A stretch of DNA of 64,000 nucleotides from Rutidosis leptorrhynchoides (GCF_046630445.1 NC_092333.1:714790001-714854000); one strand, 5' to 3'. Positions 35,130-47,483 are shown, counted from the stretch's first letter. The notes: generated by a model from the sequence alone, not told the origin. Numbers and translations: made by a program.

Positions 35130-36850
35130 AATAATTTTTTTTTTTATTTTTTGGCAAAAAAACATAAACTTTTATATAAACGAAAAGAGGATCATCAAAT
35201 AAATGAATCCTCCTTTAACGATCCAACAATACAACCGAGCAAACTAAACACAAAACTTAACCTAAGCTCGCACAAACAAACAATGATGAGAAGAGGCCTA
35301 AACAACATGAACAACATGAAAAAAATTACAAAAGAGAAAGATGGAGACCAATCTAACCGACAATCGGTAGATTAAGAGCCATCTAACAACCACAATAATC
35401 GACCGTCTTCTCGCGAACAAGGGAATCAAACGTCTTTGATAAATTCTCCAAAAGCTTCCATCTCCGCACCCTGAACCGGTCTTTTCTTTCTATCCTTTTT
35501 TGGCTTTTTAATAAGCACCGGGACTGTAGGCGGATCTTTAGAATTAATAACACTCTCTTTTTGAACACCCTCCATATTATCTATAACTTCGTTAAAAGCC
35601 GCAAAACACTCGATGTCGATGTTACCGCTTGAATCCAAAACAATAGTCTTTTTACAGATCGATTTCTCGAATTTGGACGCCACAGACTCAAAACAAATTG
35701 AGCCATTAGTGCCTTTAAGCTTTACTCCATCAACAGAATGTTTACTAGGCACAACAACATTACTGGGCCCCGCATCTAATGAGCCCAAAGAGGAAGGGAA
35801 TGTAAAATCCGAGTCACCTGCATTCCCCAAATTAGATTCTAAGTTGCAAGGTGTGTTTCTGTCCAAACTAACAATCGATTCCAAACCACGTTCAGTACCA
35901 TCAAATTCATCCTCCAATTCAGCAACAGAATCAAAAGCAGGAAGGTTAAAATCGATTGGTGAAACCATAACCCGAGCTGATTCCGACGCAAATTGAACCG
36001 GAGTAGGATACGAACACTGCCGACGACCAATTCGTTAATACAGGCGAACCAGGGGAACGAAGCTACTCACATAACAATTATTATCAGCATCACGATTAGA
36101 AGATTTACGAGCCAAGCATTCAAAAGAAATATTATTTCTTCGACAAAAAATCCAAGATTTCAAGCACTTCTTCACGCAAGGTTTGCCGAAACACGGACAC
36201 TCATCCACGATAACAGGAACAGCTGAAGAGGTGGAAGGTAACGTTGCAGCATCCATAGCTTTTTTAACCTTCTCCGAAACACTATCTAGATTAGCAGGAT
36301 AAGACTCGTTGCCCATGTTCACCGGTTGCAAAGCAGCAATATTGGTGCGCATACCATCACTCAAAGGTGTTAACTCGCCTTCACAAACGGCACGGTTATA
36401 AGTAGCCAATTCCATCAAAGGGAAATCGTCGTTGAGGACACGATCAAGCTCACTCGGAGGTAATTCGTTTACACGAATAAAAAACGTTTCCGGACCCAAA
36501 TTGTTTTTAACCTCCTTAACCGCGTCAACAATCAATGACGGGCTATCCACTTCGATGAACACATATGCTGCCCTTAATTGCTTGAGATCAGAAGATGATC
36601 GAGCAACGAAAACAGCTTTTCCGAAACCCACAACGATTTCCTTTATGTTTTCCTCCGAATAAATTTGGCCGAGATACCTGGAAACTCGAACCAAGTGAAA
36701 CGGAAAAACCTATCGACACGAGAAGCAAAGGGACTGATGTAGATCAGACCATCCTTGCTTGGGTGGTCAGCGCACAACCTTTCTAAACTCGATGCATCGT
36801 TGCACTTGACCACAAAGCCGAAAGAACCCCACTTGAATACCCGATCAGCT
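35130..36850 (-). pseudogene. LINE-like ORF1 remnant and 3' tail
   Basis: Minus-strand coding pieces at about 36850-36665 (FKWGSFGFVVKCNDASSLE), 36694-36035 (FVARSSSDLKQLRAAYVF) and 35968-35426 (acidic, Ser-rich, ending KKPKKDRKKRP). An RRM-like or DUF4283-like nucleic acid-binding region followed by an acidic linker is the usual layout of plant L1 ORF1. No reverse transcriptase is present. The 3' part runs into an A-rich tail on the minus strand near 35130. Frame changes separate the pieces. Class is inferred; a retroposed host gene is the alternative. Confidence 0.45.
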
Positions 36851-37669
36851 AGAACCCCCCCTACGGGTTAAGCAAGTAACCAATTTCTGGTTTGAGAACG
36901 GTCGATGATCCACTAACAAGGCACAATCCCGCAATTTGTACAAGATATCAAAATTAGATTTGGGATTTACTCAATTTTCTTTCCTACCCTTATACATAGG
37001 GATTGATGAAAAACTCGTAATCAATGGAGAAACCGATATTTTTGAACCGGGTTCGGAACATGTAAATGGGTCTTGGACGGGTATGGGATGGTTTTCATTT
37101 TTTTTTTCGTGGGTCCGGGTCCAGGGAAACATGATTACCCGGCCGGTATACCTGAAAAAAGACCCGAGTTCATATACCCGCCTGTAAACCCAATTACCCG
37201 GCACATATACCCGATTACCCTGCTTCTATACCCGAAAAGAAACTCAAATACCCGTGAAAAATTCTGTTTACCCGATAGTTCGTAAATAAATGGTGTCCCA
37301 AATACTCGTGGGGAAATTCGTTTACCCGCTAGTTAGTAACTAAATAGATACCTGACGGGTTCGAGTCTAAGTTTGGGACAGGTTTTTTTAATCGAGTTGA
37401 GTCCGAGATTACCTAAATTCGGCCCAAACTCGATCTGCCGTCATCCCTATTTATACAAATCATTCTTTGGGTTGAAATCATTATTTAACCATTTTATTAC
37501 ATTTCTTTAAATTCAATATACTCACATTTCTTCGGAATTTCTTTACACTATTAATTAGATAAAATAATGCTAGGGTTTATCTTATCAAGAAATTTATGTT
37601 GCTTGCTTATTGGATTATTATTTGATGCAGTTCTTGATACAAAATACTTAAAAAAAAATTCGATTTCTT
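36851..37669. repeat. ACCCG-rich repeat and flanks
   Basis: At 37132-37340 the word tacccg occurs about nine times in different contexts. The block may be framed by an inverted agggat word (37000 and 37446), which would fit a short DNA element, but no target duplication is clear. From about 37600 to 37669 lies the outer part of an inverted duplication (see 46092-46620). Confidence 0.4.
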
Positions 37670-37674
37670 GTTTT

Positions 37675-38011
37675 TGAAAGTTTCCAGCCTACAATCTAGA
37701 AGCTCACCTTCTAGATGTTCAAAGTAGCATTCTTTGAACACCATGTAGAAGAAGCAAAGATGAACACGATGACGGCCGCCCACCATCTCCGTTCACACCC
37801 TTCCACCGCCATAGAATTTTTACTATAAATAGAGGTGCAAACCTCAATTGTAAATCATCCCAAATCATTCAGAGAAGTGTAATCACAACCTAGAGAGTGT
37901 GTGTGAGTTTGAGAGTTTTTTTTTTGTAAGAGTTTTGTAATACTCAAAATAGAGTTGTTTTTCCCTCAAATTTATATCTCCCAACGTCCAGGCGATCCCC
38001 TCTTCCTAACA
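37675..38011 (+). repeat. 5' LTR of the copia element
   Basis: 337 bases, starts TGAAAGTTTCC and ends CTTCCTAACA. Has a TATA-like actataaatagagg at about 37823 and lacks about 25 bases that the 3' LTR carries. Confidence 0.95.
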
Positions 38012-38254
38012 AGTGGTATCAAGAGCTTGGTTAGAGACGTTGGTCGAGTTTTGGGTTTTCTGAAGTTTTCTCAAAATTCAATTTTGAGTGTACCATTGGA
38101 TTCGTCTCGTCGAACCGAGTCCAACGCAAAAAACGGCGACTTAAACGGAGTTATAACGAGCCCAGAAAACACGGTCAAAGTTTGGTCCACTCGCCGGAAT
38201 CTCGCCGGAGAAGACGACCGGTGCCGGAATTTTCGCCGGAGAAGACGATCAGTG

Positions 38255-38350
38255 TAGCCATTCACTGTAGCAGCTGGCGGCACTGTAGCAAGTCACTGTA
38301 GCAGTACTGTAGCGGTACTGTAGTTTTCAGAATTTCAGTACTGTAGCAAG
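38255..38350. repeat. ACTGTAGC array in the copia leader
   Basis: The word actgtagc occurs six times within about 90 bases between the primer site and gag. Confidence 0.9.
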
Positions 38351-38553
38351 TCACTGAAATTTTACAATTTGGTCCCTGAAATTTTCAGAATTTCATTCTT
38401 GGTCCCTGAAGTTTATACAAATTATAATTTTGCCCCGTAAGTGGAATTTAAGCCGCGAAGTGTCTATTCCACCATTTTCAACCGTTCCGGACACAACGGT
38501 GATCTCTGTTTTCTACAATTCAACCCCGTTTGTGTTGAAAAATTATTTGTAAG

Positions 38554-39697
38554 GTGATAATGTCCACAGAAGAGTCAACATCATCTTTCGGAGCTATGAT
38601 TATGCTCACAGCCACAAACTACACGCTGTGGAAACCTCGAATGGAAGATCTCCTCAGCTGTAAGGATTTGTTCGATCCTATTGAATTGAAGGGTATAAAC
38701 CCTGATTCTGCCAAAGAGAAAGAGTGGAAGAAATCAAACCGAAAAACTATTGGTCAGATCCGTCAATGGATTGATCATAGTGTCTTCCACCATGTTGCAC
38801 AAGAGACAGACGCATATGTCCTCTGGAAAAAGTTGGAGGACATGTACCAGGCCAAGACTGCTCGGAATAAAGCCCTGCTGATGAGGCGTTTAGTCAACAT
38901 GAAGCTCAAAAGTGGAACTTCAGTTGCCGAGCATACCAGTGAGTTCCAGAGCTTGGTCAACCAGTTATCGTCTGTAGAGATGCCGCTTGGCGATGAAGTT
39001 CAGGCGCTACTGCTACTTAGTTCCCTTCCCGATAGTTGGGAAACGCTGGTAGTAACACTCAGCAACTCAGCCCCGAATGGCAAACTTACCATGTCAATGG
39101 TCAAGGATGCCCTATTCAGTGAAGAGGCAAGGAGAAAAGACATGGGCACAGATCAGACCCATGCCTTTGTCACAGAGAATCGGGGGAGACAGCGAATGAG
39201 TAGCAAAAATAAATGGAGAGGCAGAAGCAAGAGCAGGGGCAGGTCAGCTGATGGCAGAAAACCAACATATAAATGCCATCATTGTGGATTAGAGGGACAT
39301 ATGAAGAAGAACTGCTATAGATTAAAAGAGAAACAAGGTCAAAGCAGTTCACAGCCGAAGAATAAGGGTGGAGAAACATTAGTGACTATCTCTGGTGATG
39401 TAGCTTATTGTTCAACCCATGATGAGACATGCCTTCACGTCTCACGAGAAGAAACAGAATGGGTGGTAGATACTGCAGCTTCCTACCACGTGACTCCATA
39501 CAAGGAATACTTCACAACATACAAAGCTGGTGACTTTGGAGTTGTGAAGATGGGAAATTCCAGTTCCGCTGAGATTGTCGGAATTGGAGATGTCAGGATA
39601 AAGACAAGTTCTGGGAGCACAATCACTCTGAAGGATGTCCGCCATGTGCCAGATCTTCGGCTGAATTTACTTTCTGGGATAGCTCTCGACAAACAGG
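38554..39697 (+). pseudogene. copia gag and protease part
   Basis: Fossil coding part upstream of the solo LTR. Gag core at roughly codons 10-200, CCHC knuckle CHHCGLEGHMKKNC near codon 240, and an aspartic protease motif (VVDTAAS) near codon 310, the form seen in Tnt1-like elements. Confidence 0.9.
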
Positions 39698-40129
39698 GCT
39701 ATTGTGACGATCGCTCCAAATCCATATGGACGAACACGTCATTCATTGATTTCATTGCGAGGTATTTGACCTCTATGTGATACGTTTTGTAACATTGCAT
39801 TCGTTTGAAAAGGTATTTCATAAATGAATATATAAATTCCAGGTTTTTTTTTACATCTGATGATTCCTACGTATAGACAATCACCATTTAAATGGTTTAC
39901 AATAATACATCTGTTGACAATACAGTCAAAATAAGATACATGGTAATGGTTTGATGAATGCAAGTTTCTTGTATATAGCATGTATGACTCCAAGCACATA
40001 ACTTGTATCACGTATGAGCAAACAGCGGAAGACTTCTAGAAACCTGAGAATAAACATGCTTCAAGTGTCAACACAAAGGTTAGTGAGTTCATAGTTTTAA
40101 TATTACACATAATCCGTATATCAATGTGG

Positions 40130-40375
40130 ATTACAAAAGTTCAGTTGTTTTATTCAAAACGTTTATCAATAGGTTTTACATAAAAGGTGGATCACAAGAT
40201 TTCAGTTGTTTCATCCGAAACGTTTATCAATAGGTTTTACATAAAAGGTGAATCACAAGATTTCAGTTGTTTCATCCGAAACGTTTATCAATAGGTTTTA
40301 CATAAAAGGTGAATCACAAGATTTCAGTTGTTTCATCCGAAACGTTTATCAATCAGTTCTACAAAATTGAGCACC
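40130..40375. repeat. 61-base tandem repeat in the solo LTR
   Basis: About four units of tttcagttgtttcatccg, aaacgtttatcaatagg, ttttacataaaagg. The inner units are nearly identical. Confidence 0.9.
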
Positions 40376-41088
40376 CTGGTAACTAAACTTTAACGTTTAT
40401 ATAATTTGTACCCTTTGTATAATCATCTTAATAATACACGTAAACCAACGTGTACGCTTCTCAAATATCATACGTCCGTTAAAAGGCTAGCGCTCTAGCT
40501 CGGACGGGGATGTCAAGCCCTATGGATCCATATACTACTACTCGCGCCCACCAGTTCTTATAACTGGCAGTTACTAGTTACCAAAGCTAAGGGATTTTCG
40601 GTTCAAACTCAGTGTAGAATTTAGTATGTACTTGTATCCATTGCGTTTAAAATAAAGTGCATGTATTCTCAGCCCAAAAATATAGATTGCAAAAGCAATT
40701 AAAAAGGGTGCAAATGAAACTCACGCATATAAATATTGTATATCGATTAATAAAGCATTTGCATGTATTCTCAGCCCAAAAATGTAGAGAGTAAAAGGGA
40801 TCATATGAAACTCACAGTTAAATATTGATATACAATATTGTAGGAAAGCACGTAGACGCATTGGAGATAATAAGTACGAGGTTTGATTCACAAAAATACC
40901 CCCGAATATTACCCATAACCTCCTTGGCAATAACCCATATTTTCCTTAGCTCTAGCTTTCTCGGAAACTCGTTTTGAAAAATTACTTGGACAGCACTCCG
41001 TCGTAATATTTTATGTACATTATTATTTTTGTATCGCAAAAATAATAACACTAATAATAAAAATAATAAGATTAATAATAATCTTATT

Positions 41089-41090
<2 letters not shown>

Positions 41091-41132
<42 letters not shown>
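41091..41132. repeat. (AAT)n microsatellite in the solo LTR
   Basis: About 13 AAT units, adjoining further AT-rich imperfect repeats. Confidence 0.9.
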
Positions 41133-41134
<2 letters not shown>

Positions 41135-41559
41135 TAAATAAATACGGAGTAAAAATAATATATATGTGTGTGTTTTATCTGGCCAAAACTCGAGAATTTA
41201 TAGCACTTGGCCTGAAATTTGGAGTCATGCGACTCGCATGGAAATGGCCTTCTGGCCATGCGACTCGCATGAGGACCAGGGACAGCTCACATTGTTTTGG
41301 CTCCTAGCTTGTCGACATAATATAAAATAAATATAAATATATAAATAATTAATATAATTATTTATATATTATATTTTATTCTTGTGCATAGTAGACTAGA
41401 TATTTTTAGTCCGTTGCGTCGGGCGTTTCTTCTTGACTCGGGTCCCGGTTCCGGTTTCTCGAATGTCCTTTCGTACGCTGAGAAAACTTGCATTTTACAT
41501 TTCGTGACTCGTACCTTTGTTAAAATATAGCCTTAAATTATTCCTAAACTATACCACTG

Positions 41560-41690
41560 TAGCAAAGTTACTGTAGCAAAGTCAATTTTTACTGTAGCAA
41601 TTCACTGTAGCAAAGTCAATTTCACTGTAGCAAATAGTGATTTTCAAAAACACTGTAGCATTTTGGGTACTGTAGCAATTTGAAATGTTA
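41560..41690. repeat. ACTGTAGCA array in the solo LTR
   Basis: The word actgtagca occurs seven times within about 130 bases. A similar array occurs in the copia leader at 38255-38350. Confidence 0.9.
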
Positions 41691-42092
41691 CTATCGTTTA
41701 CTAAATAACTTGAAATTATATATATGTATATATCTTTTTAATATATATAAATCAGTTTTTAAATACACATTGGAAGTTATTTATAAATAAATTTTAATAA
41801 TAAATATTTCAACTTATCATATATATTCAAATAGATATTTAAACCAATAAGTTTAATGTACGGTATCAAATAATTAATACATTGTTACCTTTTCAAGTTA
41901 TAGTATATATGTATCTATTTACATATAATTGTTCGCGAATCGTCGAAAATAACCGAAAGGTATTTAAATATATAAAAGTAGTTCAAAAATTTTGAGATTC
42001 AGTTTTACAGACTTTGCTTATCGTGTCGAAAATGTTAATCATACAAAGATTAAGTTTAAATTTAGTCGAAATTTCTGGGCCATCACAGCTAT

Positions 42093-45041
42093 GATAGTCA
42101 TTTCAGTAAAGGCACATGGAAATTGTCAAGAGGCGCTATGATAGTCGCTCGAGGACACATTTGTGGCACACTGTACAAGACTCATGTGAAGATCTGCACA
42201 GACAGTATTAATGTTGCAGAAAAGGAGGCTTCACAAAATTTATGGCACCAGAGACTAGGTCACATGAGTGAGAAAGGGTTGTCTACCCTAATAAAGAAGG
42301 AGCTTATCAATGTAGACAAGGATGCTGCACTAGATTCTTGCAATCATTGTCTGTTTGGTAAGCAGCATAGAGTCTCGTTTAATTCCTCTTCAACAAAAAA
42401 ATCAGAGTTACTCAGTCTGGTACACTCTGATGTTTGCGGTCCCTTGGAGGTTGAATCAATTGGCGGCAATCGATACTTTCTGACGTTTATCGATGATACT
42501 TCTCGAAAGGTGTGGGTATATTTCTTACAGACGAAGGACCAGGTGTTCGATTACTTCAAACAGTTCCATGTCATGGTAGAACGTGAGACAGAAAAGAAGT
42601 TAAAGTGTCTTCGATCCGACAACGGCGGTGAATACTCTTCCAGACAGTTCGATGCCTATTGCAGATCATATGGCATCCGACATGAGAATACGGTCCCACG
42701 TACCCCTCAACATAATGGTATAGCAGAAAGAATGAACCGAACAATCATGGAACGTGTTCGGAGCATGCTCAGTATGGCTAAGCTGCCAAAGCCATTCTGG
42801 GGAGAAGCAGTCAGAGCCGCTTGTTATTTGATCAACCGATCTCCATCAGTACCACTGAATTTTGAAGTTCCGGAGAAACTTTGGTCTGGAAAGGATCCAT
42901 CATACTCTCACTTAAGAGTATTTGGATGTTTGGCGTACGCACATGTATCCAAGGAGCTCAGGCAGAAGCTGGATGCAAGGACCACTCCATGCATATTCAT
43001 AGGCTATGGAGATGAAGAATTTGGATACAGATTATGGGATCCAAAGGAGAAAAAGGTGATCAGAAGTATGGACGTAGTGTTCCATGAAAGCCAGACAATA
43101 GAAGATATTGAAAAGCCCACAATATCTCAGAAGACAAATGTTGCTGCTCAGGTGCCAGAGGCAACAACGGAATCATTCATGAGAAATGAATTTTCAGTGC
43201 AGGAAGAAATTCCAGAAGTAGAAGATAATGAGGAAAATGACGGTGCCGAGAAGGGGGAGCCACAACCCCATCTGCCAGACGTTCCAGAACCATCACAAGG
43301 TCAAGATGATGGTGGATCTCCTCAGAATGTTCCAGAAGTTCGTAGATCTGAACGAGGTCGGATTCCATCGAGTAGATATCCAGAATCCGAGTACCTTCTA
43401 CTTACTGAAGATGGAGAACCGGAGAGTTTTCATGAAGCAGTAACTCATAAGGATAAAGAAAAATGGTTGCTCGCAATGCAGGATGAGATGGATTCTCTGC
43501 AGAAAAATCAAACTTATGAGATTGTAGAACTTCCACGCGGGAAGAAGGCACTGAAAAATAAATGGGTGTTCAAGCTGAAAAAGGATGGTAGTGGAAAAGT
43601 GGTGAAATACAAAGCACGACTTGTAGTCAAAGGATTCCAACAGAAGAAAGGGATTGATTTTGACGAGATATTTTCACCAGTAGTCAAGATGACTTCAATT
43701 AGAGTCATACTTGGATTGGTCGCAAGTATGAACTTGGAGCTTGAACAGATGGATGTAAAGACAGCTTTTCTTCATGGAGATTTACATGAAGAAATTTACA
43801 TGGAGCAGCCAGAAGGTTTTGAGGTTTCAGGAGATAATCTCGTAAGCAAGCTGAAGAAAAGTTTGTACGGTTTAAAGCAGGCACCTAGGCAGTGGTACAA
43901 GAAGTTTGACTCGTGCATGGTGAGTCACGGGTACAAGAAAACTGCAGCAGATGAGTGTGTCTACATTCAGAAGTTTTCTGAAGGAGATTTCGTTGCTCTT
44001 CTACTTTATGTAGACGATATTTTGATCGTAGGAAAAGATGTAACGAAGATCAACCAGCTGAAGAAGGAACTCTCTAAGTCTTTTGACATGAAAGACTTAG
44101 GACAGGCTCAACAGATTTTGGGAATGCAGATAACCCGAGATAGGAAGAATAAAAGGTTATGGCTATCTCAGGAGAAGTATATTGAACGAGTGCTTTCACG
44201 TTTCAATATGAACAATGCCAAACCTGTTAGCATTCCATTAGCTAACCATTTCAAGTTAAGCAAGAGTTCTTGTCCCTCATCCAAGGAAGAGATCGGGGAG
44301 ATGTCGTCAGTACCATATTCCTCAGTAGTTGGAAGTTTGATGTATGCGATGGTATGTACAAGGCCCGATATTGCTCATGCAGTGGGAACGGTGAGTCGTT
44401 TTCTCTCGAACCCCGGGAAAGAGCATTGGGATGCAGTAAAATGGATTCTCAGATATCTTAAAGGTACAAAGAATCTATGTCTTTGTTACGGGGGAGCTGA
44501 TCCAATCTTGGAAGGCTATACAGATGCGGATATGGCCGGAGATCCTGATAGTAGGAAATCTACTTCAGGATTCATTTACACTTTTGCAGGGGGAGCTGTT
44601 TCATGGCAGTCAAGACTACAGAGGTGTGTTGCATTATCCACAACTGAAGCAGAGTATATTGCTGCCGCAGAAGCTGGAAAAGAAATGTTGTGGTTAAAGC
44701 ATTATCTCCAAGAATTTGGAATCAAGCAAAAGGAGTACAAGGTACATTGTGACAGTCAGAGTGCTCTAGATTTGAGCAAGAACTCCATGTACCATTCCCG
44801 TACAAAACATATTGATATTCGCTATCATTGGATACGCGAGGTAATTAATCGACAACTGTTGAGACTAGTGAAGATCCATACAAAGGAGAATCCTGCGGAT
44901 ATGTTAACAAAGGTGGTGACTCGAGAGAAGTTGGAGTTATGCAGAGACATAACTGGAATGTTCGTGGATTCGGCTGGAGGGGGAGAATTGAAAGTTTCCA
45001 GCCTACAATCTAGAAGCTCACCTTCTAGATGTTCAAAGTAG
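42093..45041 (+). pseudogene. copia integrase, reverse transcriptase and RNase H part
   Basis: Fossil coding part downstream of the solo LTR. It holds the pre-integrase HxxxH-type region (WHQRLGHMS), the integrase core (RSDNGGEY), the reverse transcriptase YVDDILIVG motif and the RNase H region with a C-terminal KHIDIRYHWI block. Domain order is copia-type. Confidence 0.95.
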
Positions 45042-45343
45042 CATTCTTTGAGCACCATGTAGAAGAAGCAAAGATGAACACGATGACGGCCGCCCACCAT
45101 CTCCGTTCACACACTTCCACCGCCATAGAATTTTTACTATAAATAGAGGTGCAAACCTCAATTGTAAATCATCTCAAATCATTCAGAGAAGTGTAATCAC
45201 AACCTAGAGAGTGTGTGTGAGCTTGAGAGTTTTTTTTTGTAAGAGTTTTGTAATACTCTGTAAATCTATTCTTGTGAGTAATAGAGTTGTTTTTCCCTCA
45301 AATTTATATCTCCCAACGTCCAGGCGATCCCCTCTTCCTAACA
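44989..45343 (+). repeat. 3' LTR of the copia element
   Basis: 355 bases, near-identical to the 5' LTR, directly after the purine tract. Confidence 0.95.
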
Positions 45344-45348
45344 GTTTT

Positions 45349-46091
45349 AAATCACTTCAAGTTTTCTAATTACCTAATAATTATTATTCGATTTCTTGTT
45401 ATTAATTTTGGGATTGGACATAGTATGAAAGATCTAGATGCACATATCCCTTTGGAGGGCGATTGAGAGACTTGGGCCTTTATGACACAATTAAGAATTT
45501 TGCTCTAGCTTCTTTAGGGTATATTGTCATTATTCAATCAAGAAATATAAAATATTATGTTAGGTTATTGATTGTCTATTGGCGAAATACCTAAAGAAAT
45601 TCGATTTCAGTTTTAAAATACTTCCAATTTTCTATTTACCTAGTAATTTTTGTTTTGGCTTCTTTCTATTACAATGGTGAGCAAGGTGATTCTCAACTGA
45701 TATTTATAGGTGCTACAATTTGACGAACAGTTGACACGTGCAATTCCTAAACCAAAAAGGACCACAAGAGCCTAAAATGCAAATTCGGCTGTTGATGATG
45801 ATGCCCAAAATGCAAATTCGGATGTTGCAGGTAATCTTGGTGTTGTTGCCAAGTTGTTAAAGCAGGTGCCCGAAATGAAAATCTTGTTGCTGCAGGTAAT
45901 CCTAGCAGTGTTGGTCAAGTTGTTCTTGTGTTGGGGGATGGGATGAAAGGTTATGCTAAAGAAAGTATTGATGGTATGTTACTTGACTCAGTCAAAGCTC
46001 CTACATTTCCTGTAGTTAAAGTTGTTTGTACAAAAGTATATAGCAGAACAAGAAAAAGAAGTACATGTAGCATTATTGATTTTTGTACCAC
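45349..46091 (+). repeat. Left arm of a long inverted duplication
   Basis: From about 45580 to 46075 the sequence is matched in reverse complement by 46092-46600. Shared landmarks: aaaaaggaccacaagagcct (45773; reversed near 46390), gcaggtaatct (45829; reversed near 46335), gggatgggatgaaagg (45935; reversed near 46220) and tatagcagaacaagaaaa (46040; reversed near 46115). Further outward the match resumes in front of the copia element (about 37600-37665). The arms look gene-derived (cagg|gtaat-like joints), but I do not recognise a product. Confidence 0.75.
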
Positions 46092-46620
46092 AATGTATAA
46101 TGCTACCTATACTTTTTTTCTTGTTCTGCTATATACTATTGTAACAACAACTTTAACTACATGAGATGCAGGAGCTTCGATGCTTTGACAGAGTCAAGTA
46201 ACACGTCATCACTACGTTTTTTAGCAGAACCTTTCATCCCACCACCTGATACAAGGATTTCTTGATCATCATTGCCAAGATCACATGCAACATTTTGGGC
46301 ACCTACTTCAACAACTTGGCAAACACCGCCAAGATTACCTGCAGCAACCGAATTTGCATTTAGGACAACAACATTCAGATTTGAATTTTAGGCTCTTGTG
46401 GTCCTTTTTCGTTTAGAAATTGCACGTATCAATAGTTCGTTAGAATTGTAGTACCTATCAGTTCAGTTGAAGAATAACCTTGCTCATCACAATAAAGGAA
46501 AGAACCCAAAACAAAAAAATTTAGGTGATTAGAAAATTGAAAGTATTTCTTTAGGTATGTCGTATCAAGAACCGTATCATATAATAATCCAATACACAAT
46601 AAATCGAATATCTTTATGCA
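46092..46620 (-). repeat. Right arm of the inverted duplication
   Basis: Reverse-complement partner of the left arm with many substitutions and small indels. Its outer end (ggattattatatgata, ttcttgatac read on the minus strand) matches 37607-37640, which lies on the other side of the copia insertion. A transcript through both arms could fold into a hairpin of some 480 imperfect pairs with a short loop. Confidence 0.75.
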
Positions 46621-47218
46621 CATATCGTATCTTTATTCACATATCATATACTGTTAGTTCATTTTAAAGATAGAGAAGGATTTGTATGGCAATATGTTAT
46701 GTCTTAAGCATTTAGTCTTTTATCGGTAACGGAAATCTAACGAAGGAGATCAATACTATGAATGATGAACAAAAATGTAAAAGATGAATGCCATGTGAAA
46801 TGTAAACCCTAAAACTATTTTTCGTTAAATTTATTACCTTGAAAAAACTCAAAATAAGCAATAAAAATTTTGGGTATTTACCAAAATAAGCAATAAATTT
46901 TGGCCCAATAAAGTTAATTGAACGTGAATGTAAAAGATATTATTTGAGGGTCTAAAAGTAAAGAAGAGACCAATTATAAGGTCCGGGCTAAACACATGCC
47001 CCGTACACAATCAATAGTCATTGCATGACATGACTACATCGATTATCTCGATATAGCTTTGTCATTCAACAACCAATATGGAGTTCTATGTAGGTTACAT
47101 ACTTCATATTGACCAACTATTTCAAATAGTTAATCAATATGATTGTAAATTCATCACATTCTACAAAATGAGAATTGGTGTCAAAACATACAAAAATGTA
47201 ATATATTATTAAGTATCA
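46621..47218. other. Unassigned non-coding DNA
   Basis: No gene or repeat recognised in about 600 bases. Confidence 0.3.
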
Positions 47219-47226
47219 TTCACAAA

Positions 47227-47423
47227 CAGGGCCGGCTAAGGCTATGGGCGAAGCGGGCGACGGCCCGGGGCATCACGCGGTTAGGGGCATCATTTTGAAA
47301 AAAATTATTAATACCCATAGTTTAAACCTCATAAAGATATATGTTTGCGTAACTGTTGGGGGCATTTTAAAATTATTTCGTCCGGGGCATGCAAAAATTT
47401 TGACCAAAGTTTGACCGGCCCTG
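47227..47423. mobile_element. hAT-type MITE, 197 bp
   Basis: Terminal repeats CAGGGCCGG and (inverted) CAGGGCCGG are perfect over nine bases. The 8-bp target duplication TTCACAAA (47219-47226 and 47424-47431) is perfect. Non-coding interior with ggggcat words. Confidence 0.9.
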
Positions 47424-47441
47424 TTCACAAAATCACAACAA

Positions 47442-47442
<1 letters not shown>

Positions 47443-47480
<38 letters not shown>
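47443..47480. repeat. Poly-A tract
   Basis: About 37 consecutive A. No clear retroposon body precedes it, since the MITE ends 20 bases earlier. Confidence 0.8.

Positions 47481-47483
<3 letters not shown>

Larger units (their letters stand above)
39703..42087 (-). mobile_element. Solo LTR of a Ty3/gypsy element inside the copia element
   Basis: 2385 bases with TGTGA...TCACA ends and a perfect 5-bp target duplication GCTAT (39698-39702 and 42088-42092). Sequence blocks match the gypsy LTR at 2574-4719 in the same orientation. No internal region, primer site or second LTR is present, so it is a solo LTR, the usual product of recombination between two LTRs. It must be younger than the copia insertion that it interrupts. 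Confidence 0.95.
37675..45343 (+). mobile_element. Ty1/copia retrotransposon (Tork/Tnt1-like) with nested solo LTR
   Basis: Direct LTRs 37675-38011 and 44989-45343, TG...CA ends, flanked by target duplication GTTTT (37670-37674 and 45344-45348). Primer site tggtatcaagagc begins near 38014 and a purine tract ggagggggagaat precedes the 3' LTR. Order of parts: gag with a CCHC zinc knuckle, protease, integrase, reverse transcriptase, RNase H, which is the copia order. LTRs differ at about four sites plus a small indel, giving an age around half a million to one million years. It is broken once in an obvious way, by the 2.4 kb solo LTR at 39703-42087; otherwise it looks nearly whole. Confidence 0.95.

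Noticed and set aside
35613-36226. Plus-strand frames of 77-127 codons
   Set aside because: Shadows of the minus-strand LINE-like ORF1 remnant, which has the better protein composition.
41023-41307. Asn/Ile-rich frames in both directions
   Set aside because: Produced by the AAT microsatellite in the solo LTR.
43177-43708. Several minus-strand frames of 60-80 codons
   Set aside because: Shadows of the copia pol coding strand.
45928-46164. 78-codon frame spanning the centre of the inverted duplication
   Set aside because: It crosses the junction of the two arms, so its second half is the reverse complement of the arm; not a real protein.
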